Of a stretch of 64,000 nucleotides of DNA, positions 7,796 through 16,782 are shown in pieces. Under the pieces are notes generated by a model. It saw only the letters and a program-made list of their open reading frames with translations. It had not been told where the DNA came from and ran no database searches. Numbering within the stretch: the first letter of the stretch is position 1; each line of letters opens with the position of its first letter. Position numbers and translations under genes: made by a program. The DNA lies in contig NZ_SMFZ01000002.1 of assembly GCF_004339565.1 (NCBI RefSeq), forward strand, positions 2,170,001-2,234,000, given 5' to 3'. This stretch comes from Pseudonocardia endophytica. GTDB lineage: Bacteria; Actinomycetota; Actinomycetes; Mycobacteriales; Pseudonocardiaceae.

Positions 7796-9742
7796 TCAGA
7801 TCTTGATCGGGTAGTGCGGCGTCGGGATCTCCGGCACGATCCGGCGCTCGACGAAGATGCCGTGCCAGATCAGGTAGACGAGCATCGTCCAGATCCGGCG
7901 GCTGTGGTCGATCGGGCCCTCGCGGTGCGCGTCCAGCATCCGGTGCACGGCCTGCAGGTCGATCAGGTGCCCGGCCTCCGAGTTCTGGATGATCTCCCGG
8001 GCCCAGCCGTACATCTCGTCGCGCAGCCAGTGCCGGATCGGCACCGGGAAGCCGAGCTTCGGCCGGTTCAGCACGTGCGAGGGGATGATCCCCTCCAACG
8101 AGCGGCGCAGGGCGTACTTCGTCGTGCCGTTCGAGCCGTGCGTGATCTTCTGCGACAGCGGCAGCGCGGAGGCGATGTCGAACACCTCGGGGTCCAGGAA
8201 CGGGACCCGCAGCTCCAACGAGTGCGCCATCGTCATCTTGTCGGCCTTGACCAGGATGTCGCCGCGCAGCCAGGTGAAGAGGTCCACGTGCTGCATCCGC
8301 GCGACCTCGTCCCAGTCCCGGGACGCGAAGTAGTGCGGCGCGGTGATGTCCTGGTGCGAGACGCGCGGGTCGTAGCCGCGCAGCACCTCGTGCAGCTGGT
8401 CGTCGCGGAAGATCCGGGCGTTGCCGTAGTAGCGCTGCTCGAGCGAGAGCGACCCGCGTCGCAGCAGGTCCTTGCCCCGCATGCCCTCCGGCATCCGGCG
8501 CGACGCGCGGCGCATCAGCGGCTTGAGCGTGCCCGGCACCTTCTCGAACGGCGCCAGCGACAGCGGCTCGCGGTAGATCGAGTAGCCGCCGAACAGCTCG
8601 TCGGCACCCTCGCCGGACAGCACGACCTTGACGTGCTCGCGCGCCTCCCTGGCGATGAACCACAGCGGCACGAGCGCCGGGTCGGCCACCGGGTCGTCGA
8701 GGTACCAGACGATCAGGGGCAGCGCCTCCATCATCTCGTCCGGCTTGACCGTGCGGACCACGTGACGCACGCCGATCGCCGCCGCCGACTCCGCGGCCAC
8801 GTCGACCTCGGAGTAGCCCTCGCGCTCGAACCCGGTGGTGAACGTGATCAGGTTCGGGTTGTGCTCCTTGGCGAGCGCCGCGATCGCGGTGGAGTCGATG
8901 CCGCCGGACAGGAAGGCGCCGACCGTCACGTCGGCGCGCATGTGCTTGGCCACCGAGTCGCGCAGCACGTCGGCGATCTCGCCGTGCACGATCGCCTCCG
9001 CCTCCGCGCTGGCCGGCGCGTGCGAGGGAAGCGACAGGAACTTCGGCGCGAAGTACCGCTGGTGCACCGGGGCCTCGCCGGGCCGCACCGTGACATGCGT
9101 GCCGGACTCGACGCGCTGGATGTGCCGGTGCAGCGACCAGGGCTCCGGCACGTACTGCAACGTCAGGTAGTGCTGCAGCGCCGCCGGCTCCAGGTCCAGG
9201 CCGAGATCGAGGTTCTGGGCCATCGCGAGGATCGACTTCTTCTCGCTGGCGAAGATCGTCCCGGCGCCGGTGGTGGCCAGGAACAGCGGCTTGATGCCGA
9301 ACGGGTCGCGCGCCACGAACAGCTCGCGCTCGACGACGTCCCAGATCGCGAACGCGAACATCCCGCGCAGGCGCTGGACGGCGTCCGGACCCCAATAGTG
9401 GAACGCGGCGACGATCACCTCGCCGTCGCCCTCTGTGGCGAACGCCGCGTCGTAGGTCTCGATCAGCTCCTCGCGGAGCTCGAGGTAGTTGTAGATCTCG
9501 CCGTTGAAGACGATCGTGTAGCGGGTGTCCTCACCCGGCACCGGACCCCAGTGCAGGGGCTGGTGCGAGTGGTCCACGTCGATGATCGACAGGCGGTTGA
9601 ACCCGAGGACCAGGTCGTGGTCGTTCCAGGTGCCGCTCTCGTCGGGTCCGCGGTGGCGGGCGCATCGCAGCGCCTCGGCCGTCGGCTCGACCCGGGTGGC
9701 GGCGTCCGCCCCGGCGGTCAGCAGTCCCAGCAGTCCGCACAC
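7796..9742 (-). CDS. asnB: Asparagine synthetase (glutamine-hydrolysing)
   Basis: AsnB makes asparagine from aspartate, ATP and glutamine. The GTG at 9742 puts the catalytic Cys at residue 2 (V-C-G-L-L-G), as required after removal of the first residue. The N-terminal glutaminase domain has RHRGPDESG and NGEIYNYLELR. The synthetase domain has the pyrophosphate-binding SGGIDST at about residues 279-285 and SGEGADELFGGY. The length of 648 residues matches the M. tuberculosis enzyme. It is divergent from ctaC, with about 210 bases between the starts. Confidence 0.95.
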   Translation of the reverse strand: MCGLLGLLTAGADAATRVEPTAEALRCARHRGPDESGTWNDHDLVLGFNRLSIIDVDHSHQPLHWGPVPGEDTRYTIVFNGEIYNYLELREELIETYDAAFATEGDGEVIVAAFHYWGPDAVQRLRGMFAFAIWDVVERELFVARDPFGIKPLFLATTGAGTIFASEKKSILAMAQNLDLGLDLEPAALQHYLTLQYVPEPWSLHRHIQRVESGTHVTVRPGEAPVHQRYFAPKFLSLPSHAPASAEAEAIVHGEIADVLRDSVAKHMRADVTVGAFLSGGIDSTAIAALAKEHNPNLITFTTGFEREGYSEVDVAAESAAAIGVRHVVRTVKPDEMMEALPLIVWYLDDPVADPALVPLWFIAREAREHVKVVLSGEGADELFGGYSIYREPLSLAPFEKVPGTLKPLMRRASRRMPEGMRGKDLLRRGSLSLEQRYYGNARIFRDDQLHEVLRGYDPRVSHQDITAPHYFASRDWDEVARMQHVDLFTWLRGDILVKADKMTMAHSLELRVPFLDPEVFDIASALPLSQKITHGSNGTTKYALRRSLEGIIPSHVLNRPKLGFPVPIRHWLRDEMYGWAREIIQNSEAGHLIDLQAVHRMLDAHREGPIDHSRRIWTMLVYLIWHGIFVERRIVPEIPTPHYPIKI

Positions 9743-9954
9743 ACCGGTCAGTATGCCGACGTCCCCCGAACCCGTTGTCCGCCCCCCGGCGCGCGGCCCC
9801 GGAGGGCGCGCATGCAGGGCCCGTCGTCTAGTCTCTACGCGAGGTCGAAAGTCGGTGCTCCGAACGGATGGTGCGCCGCCCCGCGAACCGCCTTCAACCT
9901 GGGCGGATCCCGCGGTGGAGATCGCACAGGCGAACGGCAGGAAGGCGGCGGGCA

Positions 9955-10920
9955 GTGGGCCGAGCAGAACGCGCATCGAGTCGCGGTCGCTCCCGATGGG
10001 TGAGGGTCGCCCAGCTCGGGGTCGTTGCGGCAGTGGCGGTGCCCGCGCTCACCGGGTGCTCGGTCGAGGAGGTGCTCCGCTTCGGCTGGCCGGTCGGGGT
10101 CACGCCGGAGGCCGAGTCGATGCGGCACCTGTGGACGTGGTCCGCGGTCGCCGCGCTGATCGTCGGTGTCATCACGTGGGGCGCCATGTTCTGGGCGGTG
10201 GTCATGCACCGCAAGCGCAAGGACGACGACGGGTCGTTGCCCCGGCAGACGCAGTACAACCTGCCCCTCGAGCTCGTGTTCACGGCGATCCCGACGATCA
10301 TCGTCGCGGTGCTGTTCGGCTTCACCGTCAACGTGCAGAACTACGTGGACAAGGCCGACCCGTCGAACGGTGCGCCACCGCAGACCAAGGTCGACATCAC
10401 GGCGTTCCAGTGGAACTGGAAGTTCGACTATCCGGACCAGATCGCCGCGGACGGTCGTCCGGTGGAGACGGTCGGCACCAGCTCGACGATCCCGATCCTC
10501 GTGCTGCCGACCGATCGCAGCATCCAGTTCACCCAGCAGTCCAACGACGTGATCCACTCGTTCTTCGTCCCGGAGTTCCTGTTCAAGCGTGACGTGTTCC
10601 CGCTGCCGGAGAAGAACGAGCAGGACAACACGTACGTGATCGACCGGATCGACTCGCAGGGCGCGTTCGTCGGCCGCTGCGCCGAGCTGTGCGGCACGTA
10701 TCACTCGCAGATGAACTTCGAGGTCCGCGCGCTGGAGCCGGGGCTCTACGACCGCTACATCGCACTGCGCAAGCAGCTGAACCCGCAGACCCGCGAGCCC
10801 TACACGGCCGGTGAGGCGCTGCAGGCGCTGAACTGCGGCCAGTGGTGCGCGCCGGAGTCGATCAGCACCGTCCCGTTCAACACCGACCGCGGCCAGCTCG
10901 CCGCGCAGGCCACGGGCTGA
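9955..10920 (+). CDS. ctaC: Cytochrome c oxidase subunit II
   Basis: This is the CuA-bearing subunit of the aa3-type terminal oxidase. The 321-residue product begins with a basic segment and a lipoprotein signal ending ALTGC, so Cys35 is likely lipidated. Two membrane helices follow. The CuA site is CAELCGTYHSQM (Cys242, Cys246, His250, Met253), and the aromatic FQWNWKFDYP precedes it. I chose the GTG at 9955 because an AGGAAGG ribosome site lies 9 bases upstream; an ATG at 9868 is the alternative. It forms an operon with ctaF, 15 bases downstream. Confidence 0.94.
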   Translation: MGRAERASSRGRSRWVRVAQLGVVAAVAVPALTGCSVEEVLRFGWPVGVTPEAESMRHLWTWSAVAALIVGVITWGAMFWAVVMHRKRKDDDGSLPRQTQYNLPLELVFTAIPTIIVAVLFGFTVNVQNYVDKADPSNGAPPQTKVDITAFQWNWKFDYPDQIAADGRPVETVGTSSTIPILVLPTDRSIQFTQQSNDVIHSFFVPEFLFKRDVFPLPEKNEQDNTYVIDRIDSQGAFVGRCAELCGTYHSQMNFEVRALEPGLYDRYIALRKQLNPQTREPYTAGEALQALNCGQWCAPESISTVPFNTDRGQLAAQATG

Positions 10921-10935
10921 GAGAGGAGCGGGGCC

Positions 10936-11334
10936 ATGAAGGTCGAGTCACGCATCTTCGAGATCTGCACGGTCTTCTTCTTCATCTGCGGGATCGTGTA
11001 CACGTTCCTGGCCGGTGAGGTGGTCGGTGTCGTCGGCCTGTTCCTGACCGGTGGCCTGTCGCTGATCGTCGGGACGTACTTCCGGTTCGTCTCCCGGCGG
11101 CTCGAGGAGCGTCCGGAGGACAACGCCGATGCGGAGGTCTCCGACGGCGCTGGCGAGGTCGGGTTCTTCTCGCCGGGCAGCTACTGGCCGGTGATGATGG
11201 CCGCGTGCGCCGCACTCGTCGGGATCGGGCTGGCGTTCTTCTACGTCTGGCTGATCGTGATCGCCGGGATCATGCTGCTGATCACGGTCGGCGGCCTGGT
11301 GTTCGAGTACCACATCCGGCCCGCGCACCACTGA
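10936..11334 (+). CDS. ctaF: Actinobacterial cytochrome c oxidase subunit IV
   Basis: This 132-residue membrane protein has two N-terminal helices, a polar loop with FFSPGSYWPV, and two C-terminal helices, ending EYHIRPAHH. It is the small subunit found in actinobacterial aa3 oxidase and the bc1-aa3 supercomplex. A GAGAGGAG ribosome site precedes the ATG. It is co-transcribed with ctaC. Confidence 0.9.
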   Translation: MKVESRIFEICTVFFFICGIVYTFLAGEVVGVVGLFLTGGLSLIVGTYFRFVSRRLEERPEDNADAEVSDGAGEVGFFSPGSYWPVMMAACAALVGIGLAFFYVWLIVIAGIMLLITVGGLVFEYHIRPAHH

Positions 11335-11348
11335 CACCCTCTCTCCGC

Positions 11349-11399
11349 GAACGAACGGCACCGTCGAGCAACGACATTGCTCGACGGTGCCGCTCGTTG
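11349..11399. terminator. Palindromic hairpin, copy 1 of a repeated element
   Basis: The perfect stem GGCACCGTCGAGCAA / TTGCTCGACGGTGCC has a 5-base loop and extends outwards with ACGA/TCGT. It lies between the convergent ctaF and acyl-CoA dehydrogenase genes. A second copy, about 80% identical by my count, lies at 16689, again between convergent genes, so it is both a likely terminator and a dispersed repeat. Confidence 0.8.
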
Positions 11400-11419
11400 T
11401 GTCAGGGGTGGGGGAGGGG

Positions 11420-12577
11420 TCAGCCGCGAGCGGCCTTGCCCAGCGCGTCCCGCGCGATGATCACCTGCTGGATCTGGCTGGTGCCCTCGTAGATCCGGAA
11501 GAGCCGGGCGTCGCGGTAGAAGCGCTCGACGGCCACCCCGCGCATGTAGCCGGCGCCGCCGTGCACCTGCACCGCGCGGTCCGCGACGCGTCCGACCATC
11601 TCCGAGCAGAAGTACTTCGCGGTGGCCGGGCCAGCGACGGTGTCGGTGCCGGCGTCGAAGTTCCGCGCGGCCTCGAGCACCAGGCCGCGCCCGGCCCGGT
11701 GGTCGGTCACCGAGTCCGCGACGAGGCCCTGGACCAGCTGGAACCGCGCGATCGGCTTGCCGCCCTGCTCGCGGGTCCTCGCGAACTCGACGGTCTCCTC
11801 GACCAGCCGGGCCGCCATCCCGACGCACACCGCCGCGATGTGCAGCCGCCCGTGTGCGAGGCACTTCGCCGCCGTCACGAAGCCGGTGTCGACGCCGTCC
11901 TCGCCACCGACGAGGTTGGCGGCCGGCACCCGGACGTCGTCCAGGTAGACGTCCGCGGTCCAGGCGCCGAACTGGCCCATCTTGTGGTCCTTCGGCCCGA
12001 TCGACAGGCCCGGCGTGTCCTTCGGGACGAGGAACGTCGAGATGCCGCGCGTGCCGGGGGCGTCCGGGTTCGTCCGGGCGAAGACCATGATCACGTCGGC
12101 GACGACCGAGTTCGTGATGTAGCGCTTGGAGCCGTTCAGGACCCACTCGTCTCCGTCGCGCACCGCCCTGGTCGTCAGCGACGACGGGTCGGAGCCCGCG
12201 TCCGCCTCGGTCAGCCCGAACGACGCCGTCACCTCGCCGGAGGCGAGCTTCGGCAGCCACTCGCGCTTCTGCTCCTCGGTGCCGCCCTCCATCAGCACGT
12301 GCCCGGCGATGCCGTTGTTCGTGCCGAACAGGCTCCGCAGCGCCGGCGTCGTCCATCCGAGCTCGAACGCCAGCCGGACCTCCTCGCTCACCGTGAGGCC
12401 GAGCCCACCGTACTGCTCGGGGATGGTGAAGCCGTAGAGGCCCATCTCCTTGCACTGCGCGACGATCCGCTCCGGGACGGCGTCCTCGGCGTCGATCGTC
12501 TCCTCCAGCGGCACGACCTCGGTCCGGATGAAGTCGCGCACGGAGTCCAGCACGTCCTGCAGGTCCGCGGCATCCAT
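11420..12577 (-). CDS. Acyl-CoA dehydrogenase
   Basis: This FAD enzyme introduces a 2,3 double bond into an acyl-CoA. The 385-residue product has the usual regions: ASFGLTEADAGSDPSSL (flavin and substrate binding), KRYITNS in the middle, and RIYEGTSQIQ near the C-terminus. Glu364 of that last motif is the catalytic base position in the short/medium-chain and isovaleryl-type group. Chain-length preference cannot be read from sequence. The ATG at 12577 gives normal family length. A crotonase gene is divergent about 300 bases away. Confidence 0.9.
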   Translation of the reverse strand: MDAADLQDVLDSVRDFIRTEVVPLEETIDAEDAVPERIVAQCKEMGLYGFTIPEQYGGLGLTVSEEVRLAFELGWTTPALRSLFGTNNGIAGHVLMEGGTEEQKREWLPKLASGEVTASFGLTEADAGSDPSSLTTRAVRDGDEWVLNGSKRYITNSVVADVIMVFARTNPDAPGTRGISTFLVPKDTPGLSIGPKDHKMGQFGAWTADVYLDDVRVPAANLVGGEDGVDTGFVTAAKCLAHGRLHIAAVCVGMAARLVEETVEFARTREQGGKPIARFQLVQGLVADSVTDHRAGRGLVLEAARNFDAGTDTVAGPATAKYFCSEMVGRVADRAVQVHGGAGYMRGVAVERFYRDARLFRIYEGTSQIQQVIIARDALGKAARG

Positions 12578-12871
12578 GCCGGACAACCTACCCCGGGGTA
12601 ACCGGGTCCGCGCCAGAATGCGAACAGCGTACGCGAACCAGGGGAGGGGTCGGTGCGTGCCGCCGCCCGGCGTCGCCCGGTACGACGTCGACCTCCCCGG
12701 GATGATCGCGTTCCGCGAGCGGCTCCTGCCCGGGATCTCGCCCGCGATCGCCGCCGCTCCACCCCTCGTGCAGATCTCCACCTCGCCGTCGCCGGCAGTG
12801 ACCGGACGTCGCCCGCCGGGGACCGGATCCTGCAGTACGCCTCGGCTGATCCGCGGCATACGGTGCGGGAC

Positions 12872-13678
12872 ATGACCGAGGACCGCTACGCCCGCTTCAC
12901 CGCCCTGCGCATCGAACGACCGGAGGAGGGGATCCTCCGGATCGTGCTCGACGCCCCGAACCTCAACGCGGTCGGCGCCGACGCGCACGAGCAGCTCGCC
13001 GACATCTGGCCGGTGATCGACCGCGACCAGTCGGTCCGGGCCGTCGTCGTGCGCGGCGAGGGCAAGGCGTTCTCCGCGGGCGGCGCGTTCGACATGATCG
13101 AGGTGATGGTCGAGGACCCGATCGCACGTGCGCGGGTCCTGCGCGAGGCCAGGGACATCGTCTACAACGTGATCAACTGCTCGAAGCCGATCGTCTCGGC
13201 GGTCCACGGTCCGGCCGTCGGGGCCGGGCTGGCCGTCGCGCTGCTGGCCGACGTGTCCGTCGCCGGGAGGACGGCGAAGATCGTCGACGGGCACACCCGC
13301 CTCGGCGTGGCCGCGGGCGACCACGCGGCGATCTGCTGGCCGCTGCTGTGCGGCATGGCCAAGGCGAAGTACTACCTGCTCACCTGCAAGCCGATCACCG
13401 GAGAGGAGGCGGAGCGGATCGGGCTCGTGTCGGTCTGCGTGGACGACGAGCTGGTGCAGGACGAGGCGATGGACGTCGCCCGCAGCCTGACCAGGGGGTC
13501 GCCGAGCGCGGTGTCCTGGACGAAGCAGACGCTGAACAACTGGTACCGCAGCGCGGGCCCGGCGTTCGACGCGTCGCTGGCATACGAGTTCATCGGCTTC
13601 GGGCTCCCGGACGTGGCCGAAGGCGTTGCGGCGCATCGCGAGAAGCGGGCTCCGCAGTTCGACGGCCCGGTGCCGTGA
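12872..13678 (+). CDS. Enoyl-CoA hydratase/isomerase family protein
   Basis: This is a 268-residue crotonase-fold protein. It has VRGEGKAFSAGGAFDMI (oxyanion-hole Ala-Gly-Gly region) and VHGPAVGAGLAVALLADV. The two glutamates used by classical enoyl-CoA hydratases do not appear at the expected places: Ala stands in GAGLAVA, and the DGHTRLGVAAG segment has no Glu. A different crotonase reaction is therefore possible. The 294 bases upstream contain no recognisable gene. It is convergent with a second crotonase, with 4 bases between the stops. Confidence 0.85.
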   Translation: MTEDRYARFTALRIERPEEGILRIVLDAPNLNAVGADAHEQLADIWPVIDRDQSVRAVVVRGEGKAFSAGGAFDMIEVMVEDPIARARVLREARDIVYNVINCSKPIVSAVHGPAVGAGLAVALLADVSVAGRTAKIVDGHTRLGVAAGDHAAICWPLLCGMAKAKYYLLTCKPITGEEAERIGLVSVCVDDELVQDEAMDVARSLTRGSPSAVSWTKQTLNNWYRSAGPAFDASLAYEFIGFGLPDVAEGVAAHREKRAPQFDGPVP

Positions 13679-13682
13679 GGGC

Positions 13683-14459
13683 TCAGGCGCGGAACTCCGG
13701 CGGGCGGCGCTCGGCGAACGCCGCCCGCCCCTCCGCGAAGTCGGCCCCGGCCATCAGGTCGAGCTGGTGGTGCTTCTCGGCCTCGAGGACGTCGTGCAGC
13801 GATCCGCCGGTGTTCAGCGTCGCCTTGTTCGCGGCCAGCGCCGGGCGCGACCGGGCGGCCAGCAGCGCCGCTCTGGCCTGCGCCTCGGCCAGCGCTGTCC
13901 CGGCCGGGACGACGCGCTCGACCAGCCCGATCCGCCGCGCCTCGACCGCGTCCAGCGGGTCGCCGAACATCACGATCTCAGCGGCCCGCCCGTAGCCGAC
14001 CCGGCGCGGCAGCGTCCAGCTCAGCCCGCCGTCGGTGCCGAGCCCGATCCCGCCGAACGAGCTGCGCAGCACGGCGTCCTCGGCCGCGACGACGTGGTCG
14101 CAGGCCGCCATCAACGACAGCCCCGCCCCGAACGCCCCGCCCTCGACGGCGGCCACGACCGCTTTCGGCAGCCCGACCAGCGCCTCCATCACCTGGTTGA
14201 ACACCCGCAGCCGGTGGCTGCCCGCCGCACGGTCGTCGCTCATGCTCGCGATGTCCCCGCCCGCGCAGAAGATCGTCCCGGCTCCGGTGAGCACGACGGC
14301 GCGCACCCCGTCGTCGGCCGCGACCTGCTCCAGCAGGGCCAGCAGCTCCTCGCGCATCGCCAACGACAGCGGGTTGCGCCGCCGCGGCTCGTTCAGCGTG
14401 ATCGTGAGGACGGACCCGTCGCGGGAGACGTCGAGCAGTTCGGGAGCCACCCGGCCAGC
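13683..14459 (-). CDS. Enoyl-CoA hydratase/isomerase family protein
   Basis: This second crotonase (258 residues, GTG start) has GTIFCAGGDIASM for the oxyanion hole, GGAFGAGLSLMAACD and SSFGGIGLGTDGGLSW. Both catalytic Glu positions of classical hydratases appear replaced (Ser in GLSLM, Gly in FGGIG), so an isomerase or another crotonase reaction is as likely as hydration. It is divergent from the sensor-kinase gene, about 60 bases away. Confidence 0.85.
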   Translation of the reverse strand, partial: AGRVAPELLDVSRDGSVLTITLNEPRRRNPLSLAMREELLALLEQVAADDGVRAVVLTGAGTIFCAGGDIASMSDDRAAGSHRLRVFNQVMEALVGLPKAVVAAVEGGAFGAGLSLMAACDHVVAAEDAVLRSSFGGIGLGTDGGLSWTLPRRVGYGRAAEIVMFGDPLDAVEARRIGLVERVVPAGTALAEAQARAALLAARSRPALAANKATLNTGGSLHDVLEAEKHHQLDLMAGADFAEGRAAFAERRPPEFRA

Positions 14460-14519
14460 GAAGCAGGAGGTGGGCGCCGTCGCACCCGCAGGTCCGCCGC
14501 GGCCCCTACCCTGGACCCC

Positions 14520-15986
14520 ATGGCCGAGGACCGCACCGACGCCCCGTCGCGGCGCCGGCGCGGGCGATCCGGCACGGCCACGCCGGCGCCTCCGCCGCGC
14601 GGAGCGGACCCCGACGTGGCCGAGCTGGAGGCCGACCCCGACCTCGTCCGGACCTGGCACGGCCACGGGATCATGCGCGACGGCGTGCTGCACCTCCCGG
14701 CGAACGTGAACTGGCCGGCCGCGTGGCCGGGCCGGACCCGCTTCGGGTCGCAGATGTCCTACCTGCTCGCCGGGCTGCCGGTCGCGATCGTGACGTTCCT
14801 GATCGTGCTCGTCGGCGTGATCCTCGGAGCCGCGACGGCCGTCGCCTGGATCGGGCTGCCGATCACGGTCGGCACGCTGGCCGCCGCCCGCGGGTTCGCC
14901 CGGCAGGAGCGGCGCGCCACCGAGGCGGTGACCGGCCGTCCGCTCCCGCCGCACCACTACCGCACGGCCCGGGGCCGCGGCATGGTCCGGATGCTGCGCG
15001 AGCTGGGCGACCCGCAGTCCTGGCGGGACTTCGCGCACGCGATGGCCGGGTTGCCGGTGCGCGCCGCGTGCGCGCTGATCGCGCTCGTCTGGGCGGTCGT
15101 CGGCCTCGGTGGGCTGCTCTACGTGTTCTGGCAGTGGTCGCTGCCGCGCGGCGACGACAACTGGACCCTGTTCTCGTCGATCACCGGGGTGCACTCGACG
15201 CTCGGCGACGTCGCCCTGAACACCGGCCTGGGCGTGCTGCTGCTCGGCACGCTGCCCACGGTCGTGCGCTGGCTGACCGACGTCCGCGCGCTGCTGGCCC
15301 GCGGCCTGCTGACGAACCAGACGGCGGCGTTGCGCGCCAGGGCCCAGCAGCTCGCCGCGGCCCGGCGCGCCGCCGTCGCCGCCGAGGCACAGACGCTGCG
15401 ACGGCTGGAGCGCGACATCCACGACGGGCCGCAGCAGCGGCTCGTCCGGCTCGGCATGGACCTGGAGGCCGCCACCCGCCGCCTGGACGACGACCCGGAA
15501 CGTGTCCGCCCGCTGCTCGCCGAGGCGCTCGCGCAGAGCCGGGAGGCGCTCGACGAGCTCCGGGCGCTGTCGCGCGGCATCGCCCCGCCGATCCTGGCCG
15601 ACCGCGGCCTCGGCCCGGCGCTGGCCGCGGCCGCCGCGCGCTCGCCGGTCGAGGTCTCGCTGGACGTGCAGCTCGACCACGGGAGGCGGCTCCCGGCGTT
15701 GGTGGAGAACACGGCGTACTTCGTGGTGACCGAGGCGCTGACGAACGTGGCCAAGCACGCGCACGCCTCGCTCGCCACGGTCACCGTCCAGGCGGGCTCC
15801 GACGCGCTGCTGGTCACCGTGTGCGACGACGGTGTCGGCGGCGCCCACCAGGGCAAGGGCCACGGGCTGGCCGGGCTGGCCGACCGGCTGGAGATCGTCG
15901 AGGGTGGGATCGAGCTGACCAGCCCGCCCGGTGGCCCGACCGTGATCGTGGCGGAGATCCCCCTGGCCGGTCTCGGGGAGGCCTGA
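14520..15986 (+). CDS. Two-component sensor histidine kinase (HisKA_3 type)
   Basis: This 488-residue kinase has a basic, Pro-rich N-terminus, a sensor region with about four membrane helices in two pairs (roughly residues 75-125 and 180-250), and a NarL-type dimerisation domain. The phospho-acceptor is His301 in ERDIHDGPQQRLV. The ATP domain carries VVTEALTNVAKHAHA and CDDGVGG. The membrane region is typical of actinobacterial kinases without a separate ligand domain. It is followed after 17 bases by its LuxR-type response regulator. The signal is unknown. Confidence 0.92.
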   Translation: MAEDRTDAPSRRRRGRSGTATPAPPPRGADPDVAELEADPDLVRTWHGHGIMRDGVLHLPANVNWPAAWPGRTRFGSQMSYLLAGLPVAIVTFLIVLVGVILGAATAVAWIGLPITVGTLAAARGFARQERRATEAVTGRPLPPHHYRTARGRGMVRMLRELGDPQSWRDFAHAMAGLPVRAACALIALVWAVVGLGGLLYVFWQWSLPRGDDNWTLFSSITGVHSTLGDVALNTGLGVLLLGTLPTVVRWLTDVRALLARGLLTNQTAALRARAQQLAAARRAAVAAEAQTLRRLERDIHDGPQQRLVRLGMDLEAATRRLDDDPERVRPLLAEALAQSREALDELRALSRGIAPPILADRGLGPALAAAAARSPVEVSLDVQLDHGRRLPALVENTAYFVVTEALTNVAKHAHASLATVTVQAGSDALLVTVCDDGVGGAHQGKGHGLAGLADRLEIVEGGIELTSPPGGPTVIVAEIPLAGLGEA

Positions 15987-16003
15987 ACCGAGATGATGGC
16001 GCC

Positions 16004-16651
16004 ATGGCGATGACCGTGGTGCTGGCCGAGGACTCGCTGCTGCTGCGCGAGGGCCTGGTCCGGCTGCTCGACGAGGCCGGTGCGACGGTCGTCGCGGCGG
16101 TGGGGGACGGGACGTCGCTCGTCGAGGCGGTCGCCGAGCACCGGCCGGAGGTGGCGGTCGTGGACGTGCGGATGCCGCCGACGTACACCGACGAGGGACT
16201 GCGCGCGGCGCTGGACATCCGCAGCCGCTTCCCCGGAACCAAGATCCTCGTGCTGTCCCAGTACGTCGAGGAGAGCTACGCGACCGACCTGCTGGAGGCC
16301 GGCGGCGGCGTCGGCTACCTGCTCAAGGACCGGGTGTCCAAGCTCGCCGACCTGTCCGACGCGCTCGCCCGCGTCGCGGCGGGCGGCACCGTGCTGGACC
16401 CGGAGGTCGTCTCCGCGCTGCTCACCAAGCGCCGTCGCAAGGACCCGCTGGCCGAGCTGTCGCCGCGCGAGCGCGAGGTGATCGGGCTGATGGCGGAGGG
16501 CCGCACGAACACGGCGATCGGCCGGATCATGGTGATCACCCAGGGCGCCGTCGAGAAGCACATCAGCTCGATCTTCACCAAGCTCGGCCTGCCCCCCTCC
16601 GGCGACGACCACCGCAGAGTGATGGCCGTCCTCGCCTGGCTGGAGGCCTGA
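16004..16651 (+). CDS. LuxR/NarL-type response regulator
   Basis: The 215-residue partner of the upstream kinase has a receiver domain with Asp54 (VVDVRMPP) as the phosphorylation site and Lys in the LLKDRV segment. The C-terminal LuxR HTH reads LSPREREVIGLMAEGRTNTAI followed by VEKHISSIFTKLGL. The target genes are unknown. The end of the gene is followed by the second copy of the GAACGAACGGCACC hairpin. Confidence 0.92.
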   Translation: MAMTVVLAEDSLLLREGLVRLLDEAGATVVAAVGDGTSLVEAVAEHRPEVAVVDVRMPPTYTDEGLRAALDIRSRFPGTKILVLSQYVEESYATDLLEAGGGVGYLLKDRVSKLADLSDALARVAAGGTVLDPEVVSALLTKRRRKDPLAELSPREREVIGLMAEGRTNTAIGRIMVITQGAVEKHISSIFTKLGLPPSGDDHRRVMAVLAWLEA

Positions 16652-16688
16652 GCCGCCCCGCCCCGCTCCGCCGCCCCGCCCCCATCCC

Positions 16689-16740
16689 GAACGAACGGCA
16701 CCTTCGGGCAATGACACTGCTCGATGGTGTCCCTCGTTCG
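16689..16740. terminator. Palindromic hairpin, copy 2 of a repeated element
   Basis: This segment shares about 43 of 52 bases with the hairpin at 11349 (GAACGAACGGCACC at the left, CTCGTT at the right) and keeps the stem-loop shape with some mismatches. It stands between the convergent response-regulator and NHL genes. A CCCTCGTTCGGCAC fragment is repeated just downstream, near 16750. Confidence 0.65.
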
Positions 16741-16782
16741 GCACTGGGGGGTGCTGCCCCTCGTTCGGCACGGGGTGGTCGG

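Noticed and set aside
12578..12871. Possible small gene in front of the crotonase (RYDVDLPGMIAFRERLLPGI in one frame)
   Set aside because: One frame looks mildly protein-like but has no recognised family, no clear start or ribosome site, and runs out without a plausible end. Not annotated.
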